NCBI GenBank assembly: GCA_004009845.1
Contig: RMBW01000311.1
Location: 1-13,485 of the forward strand
Length of the DNA: 13,485 bases
Source of the DNA: Davidsoniella eucalypti
Taxonomy: Eukaryota; Ascomycota; Sordariomycetes; Microascales; Ceratocystidaceae
Direction of reading: 5' to 3'
Position numbers and translations under genes: made by a program. The notes beneath the pieces are model-generated. The model was not told the origin of the DNA and did no database searches. It was given only the letters and a program-made list of their open reading frames with translations. Each line of letters starts with the position of its first letter. Position 1 is the first letter of the stretch. This document shows positions 8,463 through 13,485 of this stretch, one piece after another.

Positions 8463-8538
8463 ATCGGCCACAATCTAATCACCCTTTCTAAGATTGTTGG
8501 CCTCGTCCCTCCTTAGATCCTCTCATTTTGTGGCCGAT
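8463..8538 (+). other. Self-primer segment (8463-8473) and its primer binding site (8528-8538) of E2
   Basis: ATCGGCCACAA at LTR positions 117-127 is perfectly complementary to TTGTGGCCGAT at 3-13 bases after the LTR. Positions and 11-nt length equal those in the family A element. Three central bases differ from family A (CCA against TAT), and the primer site has changed to match (TGG against ATA). This covariation supports self-primed reverse transcription in E2. Confidence 0.87.
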
Positions 8539-8912
8539 CAACCTTTAGATCGTCGACGTTTGACGCGATCACCCTTCGTTTCTGTTATTATACCTTCGTT
8601 TTTTGGTGATAATTACCCCTCTTTTTGGCGCTGTGAAAATGCCTTATCTTTATTTACCCGTCCTCTCTTTGTAATTGAGCCGACGTTTTCCCCCTGTTAT
8701 GCCGCTGCTTACTGAAGAGGAGCCGTCAAGTACCCGTAAAACGATGCAAATCGTCGCGGAAGTAGTACCTCTGTAACGTCCTCTGAATTTAAGCCGACAT
8801 TAACCCTGGGATTACGCTGGTTCTCCGCAGAAATAGAGCCTGATGTAGACCTCTGTCATCCCGCTAAAATGGACCTGTATGAGTGCACACGCCTGTTGAA
8901 AGGGTGTCGATT

Positions 8913-8944
8913 GTACGCCCTGGGAACCAGCCCGGCTAAGTCGT
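8913..8944 (+). repeat. Internal 32-bp direct repeat of E2, copy 1
   Basis: This 32-bp segment, starting GTACGCCCTGGGAAC and ending CGGCTAAGTCGT, matches 9279-9310 at 29 of 32 positions. Both copies are followed by similar CCGGAA-containing sequence. It could be a conserved RNA or protein-binding element of the non-autonomous element. Confidence 0.75.
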
Positions 8945-9082
8945 AGTCGAACCGGAATAGACACAGAGTCTCCACGGCATACACCCCTCCATTGCAGCCA
9001 ACAGGCCATCTACTCCTGTACGACCCCGTTAGCCGTGCGCTAAGGTCGCTAGGATTTTCACACCCTTTTTTACATTTTTTGG

Positions 9083-9132
9083 GGGTGCATGCACCCTCTG
9101 TCCGGTCTTTCCGGGGGTCAACACGGACCCCC
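9083..9132 (+). repeat. Palindrome and adjacent GC-rich hairpin in E2
   Basis: GGGTGCATGCACCC (9083-9096) is a perfect 14-bp palindrome. Shortly after it GGGGGTC (9113-9119) pairs with GACCCCC (9126-9132) across a 6-base loop. In RNA these could form stable stems. Self-complementary stems of this kind serve as dimer initiation sites in retroviral RNAs, but that role is only a suggestion here. Confidence 0.6.
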
Positions 9133-9278
9133 CATCCCACAGAATTGCATTTACCAAGCCCTGGAAACCCCTCGAATGCGCCCGACGGCGCCCCCTCTAT
9201 TTTTACACCGCCTTTTCAACCATTTTTCCTGCGACAGGCAGGGGGAAATGATGACACCATGTACCTCCAAGGCTTCCC

Positions 9279-9310
9279 GTACGCCCCGGGAACAGGCCCG
9301 GCTAAGTCGT
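9279..9310 (+). repeat. Internal 32-bp direct repeat of E2, copy 2
   Basis: The partner of 8913-8944 with three differences. Within this copy CCGGG and CCCGG can pair across AACAGG. A further perfect hairpin, CCCGAG-AGT-CTCGGG, lies downstream at 9390-9404. Confidence 0.75.
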
Positions 9311-9526
9311 GACCGGAAGCAGAAGGACTAGTACCTCTCGTGGTCGGATTGCACCCCCCCTGGGCGTCGCAGATGCAGAATATACACGCCCCGAGAGTCT
9401 CGGGCACGCCGACAAGGATTAGGCAGGAATTTATTGATGTTGCAGTATTGGTTTCAGCGTACACGGGTTGTTTTATTGGTATTTGTAATTAGAAAAACAC
9501 TAGTTAGGTTGTAGTTTTTTTCTGCC

Positions 9527-9544
9527 GGTGGAGGGGGAGGCTAT
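9527..9544 (+). other. Polypurine tract of E2
   Basis: GGTGGAGGGGGAGG (9527-9540) followed by CTAT stands directly before the 3' LTR. This is the plus-strand primer expected of an LTR element, and its G-rich form with a short spacer matches the tracts of families C and D in this window. Confidence 0.85.
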
Positions 9545-9723
9545 TGTAAGGGTCTAAGGCCCTGGTTGGTTCGGCTAAGCTTGATCTAAGCCTAAGCAAA
9601 ACGGTTATAAATAGGGACGTCTTCCCGCCGTTATTCCAACAGATAATAGTCCTTCTCTCCATCGGCCACAATCTAATCACCCTTTCTAAGATTGTTGGCC
9701 TCGTCCCTCCTTAGATCCTCTCA
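9545..9723 (+). repeat. 3' LTR of E2
   Basis: It is identical to the 5' LTR over all 179 bases. The target copy TTAAG follows at 9724-9728. Confidence 0.95.
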
Positions 9724-9728
9724 TTAAG

Positions 9729-12088
9729 GGTAAAGTACAAGAATTTGTATTAGTCAGATACAGCAAGATGTAGAAAATGTTACCAAATATGTCAAGTACT
9801 ATCACAATAAACACTCAAGGCGATGTAGAAGAATATCCTAATTAAATATAAGATTGAAGACTTGGTTTTAAAAATAACATACTGACGGTAATTCTCCACA
9901 AAATGCAGACATATTGATTAAATAAAGTAATTCGTACTCATAGTATATACTATATATCATTAGGATTTCTACTATACAAAGCAGGTATCTAGGTACGATA
10001 GAGAAATAGAGCCAATTAAATTTAAAAGGATAGAGAGCCAAGCAAGGTAATATAACAAGCTGATTTAATATATTACCGGGCATTACAGCACAATTGGCAG
10101 GACAGACACCCACTTGCTATATCTATCTATATGATGATATTGAGTGCTATTGAAAAGGGAAATAAAATGAAAAGAATTCTAGAGAAAAACGACAGTATAT
10201 ATAAGTATTACTATATATTTGAATTATGTTCTTTCGCTGTAAGTAGAATGACAAGACTAATATGGAACTTCAAATTACAAACAACTTTAGGTACTTATAC
10301 CATTAGAATAGCATGACATTGGGTGCTTGGGATTTAGAGTTTACATGATTGATAAAACAACAAGATAAGTAGTCGCAACTGGCACAGTTGGTATTTTAAA
10401 ACCTACATAGTAATCACTTTCTATGGTATTTGCAGGATATATTGATCACAAAATGATTCCCGATTTATAATAAGTTGAGATGGTCGGCAAAACATAAGAG
10501 CAAACACCAAGTTTGTCGAGAAAATGCTCTATAAACATGTAAGAAGGACACTCGTAGTAAAAATCAGGAATGATCAATGACTTACTGTAAGTTTTGTAGT
10601 TCTAACGGAATGTTGCATTTCAAGGACCAGATTGGGCAAGAATATAGGAAATGGTAAACTATCAAAGATTGTAGACCCCAAATACTAGCAATAGTTTGTT
10701 AGAAAATGGTTAATAAATACTGGGTTGTGTTATTGAGTATCGAGAGAAAATTACATTGGCTAATTAACAGAGAAAGAGTTATGAATGAGTCACAACTGCA
10801 AGCTAGGCGATTGGGAAATGATTGTATAATCAGTCACTGAAGTATAGTTCTCTACATAGTACAAATGTTGACTATTAAGTACATCAAAGAAATGAATGTG
10901 TTGTCGGCAAGTAAGGTATGACTATTCATTGAGTGACTCCAGCTCAGTAAGTATATGAATGTCAACCCTGCTGTAGCTATATATGTTAGATATAACAAAC
11001 GCAAGCTATGACTTGATGCACTTAGCAATAAAATAGCTTATAGTTGGTAAGTAATATATCATTGCTTGTTGTACCACAAGTTGTTAATATTGGAGTGAAT
11101 AAAGTCCATTATTATGATAAGTCAAGTGGTAAATTCATTAGTGCTGGTAGATTTCAACTATGTCAAGATATTCCAATATCATTGACCACTAAACATACCG
11201 AGTACACCAAGAAGAACTATGATGCACTAGCCATACTGTCTCTATAATTTCAAGCTTCCAATACAAGTTATCAGCTACATATGAAGCAAGGGTGTTCTAT
11301 GTATGGAGTTCGAGATCTATCCACTGTAGATCGGGCCATTATCACTCGACTAGATTCTAGAAATTACATGGTATTTCATCTGTTCAGACAATAGAGAAAT
11401 CTTATTGTCAGAAAGAATATAATCATCATGATTACCTGGATCACAATGTGGAGATGGTGGCGAGTTGAAGTGGAATCATAATTATCAACTATAAAGAGAA
11501 ATATGGGAAATATGGCAATCGAAGTGTATCTTTTTTTTATGTCTCATGTTATTTGTATTGATATACCAAGTATCATATGACTAAAACTTGATATCTTCTA
11601 CATGTTATGTATAAATACTGTTGTTGTGGCGTGGAAGCTGAACTAATAAACGAAGATATGATTCTGGCATCAACTATGAAAGACGATACCAAGGAGAAGA
11701 AGGTTGCTTTTTTCTACAGTCGATAGGACAATTACACAACATATTCTGTGAAATGATGACTGTCTTTGAAGTTTATCTAGCTATGAATGAAAATTCCCAA
11801 CTTTGTAAGCAGTTTCAACCCGAGTCTAGGTACAGTTGTCTACAATTGCCTAAGTCTTGAATGCCATATCCATGAGCTAAAGTCTTTGATGCAAAGGATA
11901 CAGTAATAACAACGATTACAAAGGTTTTCGAATGGCAAAAAGTTATATAATGCATGCTGTCAATGCTATCTGTCAACTGCTTGCCTCGGGGATAGTAGAG
12001 AGCAAGACCGAAATACTTATTTACCTTTTTCACATGGAAATCTGTAGATATATAACTCAAGTTGAACCTCATATAGACTAAGCGTTAG
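9729..12088. other. A+T-rich stretch without a recognisable gene
   Basis: About 2.4 kb with frequent stops in all six frames. The longer open runs (9868-10113 minus, 10131-10316 plus, 11044-11247 plus, 11815-12072 minus) are 60-85 codons, of biased composition and without any motif I know. A plus run near 11591-11727 has a lysine- and glutamate-rich, protein-like reading but is too short to support. I see no tRNA, terminal repeat or array. It may be old, decayed repeat or intergenic DNA. Confidence 0.5.
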
Positions 12089-12550
12089 TGTTATGAAATA
12101 ACACTCGCAGACTCTCCGCATGAGGCTTAGGGTTGATACACAGCCTCACCTTTCGACTCCGGTGGCAACAATTCCTGCATTGAGGCTAGACTTGATACAC
12201 AGCCAACACAGCATTGCCTCGAACTTCTGTCCGTAGACCAGATCCTTCTGTTCTTCCTCTCTCGTTTAACATAAATATCTTGCTTGTTTCTTCCTTTCCT
12301 GTTCTCTTCTTTCCTTTCCCCTCCAAGCTTACAACTCTCTGTGTACCTGACCTCCTAGTGCAACCTCCTCTTCTTGTTCCTGTTCTTGTTCTTATATTTG
12401 CTCCTGCTCCTGTCCTGATCTAGTTCCACTTTACTTAATTTATTATTCTGTTTATTTCTGATATCCTGAAAACACAAAATCATCATCGCGTGACTACTCG
12501 CCTAGTGATCACTTGTTCCCCTTTGAACTCCTGCCTGCCCGTCCATTACA
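12089..12550 (+). mobile_element. Complete solo LTR, family D, with target duplication GTTAG
   Basis: The 462-bp unit starts TGTTATGAAATAACACTCGC and ends CCATTACA. Perfect GTTAG copies lie at 12084-12088 and 12551-12555. No internal element sequence adjoins it. Its first 15 bases are a palindrome, TGTTAT-GAA-ATAACA. It matches the LTR at 12745-13258 in inverted orientation but is 52 bp shorter, mainly in the TTCCTG-like tract. The open frame 12214-12423 inside it reads that low-complexity tract and is not a gene. Confidence 0.93.
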
Positions 12551-12744
12551 GTTAGTCTTTCTCGTATGTTTTTAGTAACGTTAAGTATTTTGTTTCAGTG
12601 ATAATTGACGACTTACGTTTCATTGCAAGTGTCTAGAGACTATATAGACATTTGTTGAGCTTAACACGTATGTTCATCAGTTGTTGTTGTGTGGCTGTAG
12701 TTCACCTTAGAGCTCTATAAATATTGTTTATTTCGCTTGTATAT
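12304..12744 (+). repeat. Right copy of the LTR-plus-flank duplication
   Basis: This segment corresponds to 1-437 in direct orientation. The LTR part differs by a few indels and the 194-bp flank (12551-12744) by about one base. It ends at TGTATAT, where the minus-strand family D element is inserted. Confidence 0.87.
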
Positions 12745-13258
12745 TGTAAAGAACGGGCAGGCAGGAATTCAAAGGGAAACCAGTGATCACTGGGAGAGTA
12801 GTCACTCGAAGGTGGTTTTGGAGTTTTCAGGATAATAGAGTTACACAGAATAATAGATTAAGTAAATCGGGACTAAATCAGGACAGGAGCCGGAGCGAAG
12901 ATAGGAACAAGAGCGGGACAAGAAGGTAAAAACAGGAGCAGGAGCAAAGATAAGAACAGGAACAGGAACAAGAAGAGGAGGTTGCACCAGTAGGTCAGGT
13001 ACACAGGGAGTTGTAAGCTTGAGGGGGAAGGCAAAAGGAGAACAGAAAAAAGATACAAGCAAGCTATATATGTTAACCCGAGAAGAGAAAGAAACAGGAG
13101 AGTCTGGTCTACGGACAGAAGTTCGAGGCAATGCCGTGTTGGCTGTGTATGCACTCTAAACCTCAATGCATGAATCGTTGTCACCAAAATTGGAAAGGTG
13201 AGACTGTACATCAAGTCTAAGCTTCATGCGGAGGGTCTGCGAGTGTTATTTCATAACA
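12745..13258 (-). mobile_element. 3' LTR of a minus-strand family D chromovirus
   Basis: On the minus strand the 514-bp LTR runs from TGTTATGAAATAACACTCGC to TTCTTTACA and is preceded by a polypurine tract. It inserts into the duplicated flank; the visible target copy is TATAT (12740-12744). Compared with the solo LTR it has an expanded array of TTCCTG/CTCCTG-like hexamers (plus about 12880-12985). The element continues beyond the right edge. The minus frames at 12841-13214 read this low-complexity LTR and are not genes. Confidence 0.92.
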
Positions 13259-13260
13259 GT

Positions 13261-13275
13261 ACCCTCCTCCTTAAG
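13261..13275 (-). other. Polypurine tract of family D element
   Basis: Minus strand CTTAAGGAGGAGGGT, followed by AC and the TG of the LTR. This is the expected plus-strand primer and fixes the LTR as the 3' one of a minus-strand element. Confidence 0.82.
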
Positions 13276-13286
13276 GGTCGATGTCC

Positions 13287-13485
13287 TCAGCGACTTCTGG
13301 GGCCCGGTTTGTCAGGATACTGGGTCAAAAACATCATCGAAAGCTTTGGTATCCTCGATGGAGTCAAACGGAGTCCAGGTTGGTGTAGAGTACCAGTCCA
13401 TTTAACAAGGTATTCCCATCTGATATTTACCCGGCCTCGGGAACGAACATCGAGAATCTCGTCAATAAAGAATTCCTCTTCGCCA
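13287..13485 (-). pseudogene. C-terminal chromodomain of pol, family D element (partial)
   Basis: Reading the minus strand from the window edge gives EEFFIDEILDVRSRGR and then WEYLVKWTG, the first half of a retroelement chromodomain at the end of integrase. Such domains steer integration toward particular chromatin. The reading then loses its frame at about 13391, as if one base were missing; the T-P-T-W-T-P part is read one frame over. The tail QYPDKPGPRSR with a stop at 13287 lies back in the first frame. The rest of pol is outside the window. Confidence 0.85.

Larger units (their letters stand above)
8347..8525 (+). repeat. 5' LTR of E2
   Basis: It starts TGTAAGGGTC and ends GATCCTCTCA. 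Compared with the family A LTR, strong blocks are the first 25 bp and ACGGTTATAAATAGGGAC through the primer segment; the last 50 bp differ. The dyad GGCTAAG/CTAAGCC lies at 8375-8394 and the TATA box at 8408-8415. Confidence 0.95.
8526..9544 (+). other. E2 interior: no recognisable protein, hairpin-rich
   Basis: The longest plus frame, 8992-9312 (106 codons), has no family signature, is proline-rich and overlaps other frames of similar length, so I do not call it a gene. The interior is much richer in G+C than the flanks and contains several strong inverted repeats and one internal duplication. It probably acts as packaging or structural RNA sequence. A captured host fragment is possible but not identified. 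Confidence 0.6.
8347..9723 (+). mobile_element. E2: complete non-autonomous LTR element, 1377 bp
   Basis: Two LTRs of 179 bp, identical at every base I compared, bound a 1019-bp interior. Perfect target copies TTAAG lie at 8342-8346 and 9724-9728. A primer site follows the 5' LTR and a polypurine tract precedes the 3' LTR. No gag or pol motif is found in any frame. The LTR shares its start, TATA block, length and primer geometry with family A, so its proteins most likely come from such a partner. The size and lack of coding place it with TRIM-like or small LARD-like elements. Identical LTRs indicate a recent insertion. Confidence 0.95.

Noticed and set aside
8526..8545. tRNA-type primer binding site after the E2 LTR (TGGCC...)
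   Set aside because: The TGG starts five bases in and no known tRNA end could be matched from memory; perfect complementarity to the element's own LTR explains the site better.
8992..9312. 106-codon frame inside E2
   Set aside because: Proline-rich, overlapped by other open frames (8856-9140 minus, 9089-9331 plus), no family match; GC-rich sequence has few stops by chance.
8347..9723. Segmental duplication instead of an LTR element for the two 179-bp repeats
   Set aside because: TG...CA ends, 5-bp target copies, primer site and polypurine tract at the exact borders identify LTRs.
11044..12072. Short frames of 67 and 85 codons in the A+T-rich region
   Set aside because: No motif, no codon preference like the retroelement genes, and stops close in neighbouring frames.
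12841..13214. Two minus-strand frames of 96 and 113 codons
   Set aside because: Both read the low-complexity hexamer array of the family D LTR in different phases; the same start recurs in the solo LTR.

Overview
The window looks like gene-poor, transposon-rich sequence from a filamentous fungus. The evidence is four groups of Ty3/gypsy-type LTR retroelements (two with a chromodomain at the end of pol, as in fungal chromoviruses), GC-rich retroelement coding sequence with many C-ending codons, and A+T-rich flanks. The species cannot be fixed from sequence alone; a TE-rich ascomycete is my best guess. I see no intact host gene, tRNA or rRNA.

Layout. 1-243 is the 3' part of a solo LTR (family D), followed by its target-site copy GTTAG and about 190 bp that recurs near the right end. 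438-1599 is A+T-rich without a gene. 1600-1777 is a minus-strand solo LTR (family A) with a perfect 5-bp duplication, TTCAT. 2054-2560 is the 3' end of a minus-strand chromovirus (family C): chromodomain end, polypurine tract and LTR. At 2560/2561 a plus-strand family A element is inserted into that chromodomain. It has a 179-bp LTR, a self-primer site, a long leader with tandem repeats, gag with three zinc knuckles, protease, reverse transcriptase, RNase H and the start of integrase. It is cut off at about 7466, just after the first catalytic Asp of integrase. 7467-8341 is A+T- and T-run-rich.

8347-9723 is a complete, apparently non-autonomous element of 1377 bp (called E2 here). It has two identical 179-bp LTRs, the 5-bp duplication TTAAG, a polypurine tract and a 1019-bp GC-rich, hairpin-rich interior with no recognisable protein. 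9729-12088 is A+T-rich and gene-free. 12089-12550 is a complete family D solo LTR with duplication GTTAG, followed by the second copy of the flank seen at 244-437. A minus-strand family D element is inserted into that flank at 12745, and its 3' LTR and chromodomain end run off the right edge.

Main point. In the autonomous family A element and in E2, an 11-nt segment at LTR positions 117-127 is perfectly complementary to the 11 nt lying 3-13 bases downstream of the LTR. Three bases of this segment differ between the elements, and the primer site has changed to match in each case. This is the arrangement known from Tf1 of fission yeast, where the mRNA 5' end folds back to prime its own reverse transcription. 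E2 lacks proteins and would depend on the RT and integrase of a family A relative, but it carries its own primer.
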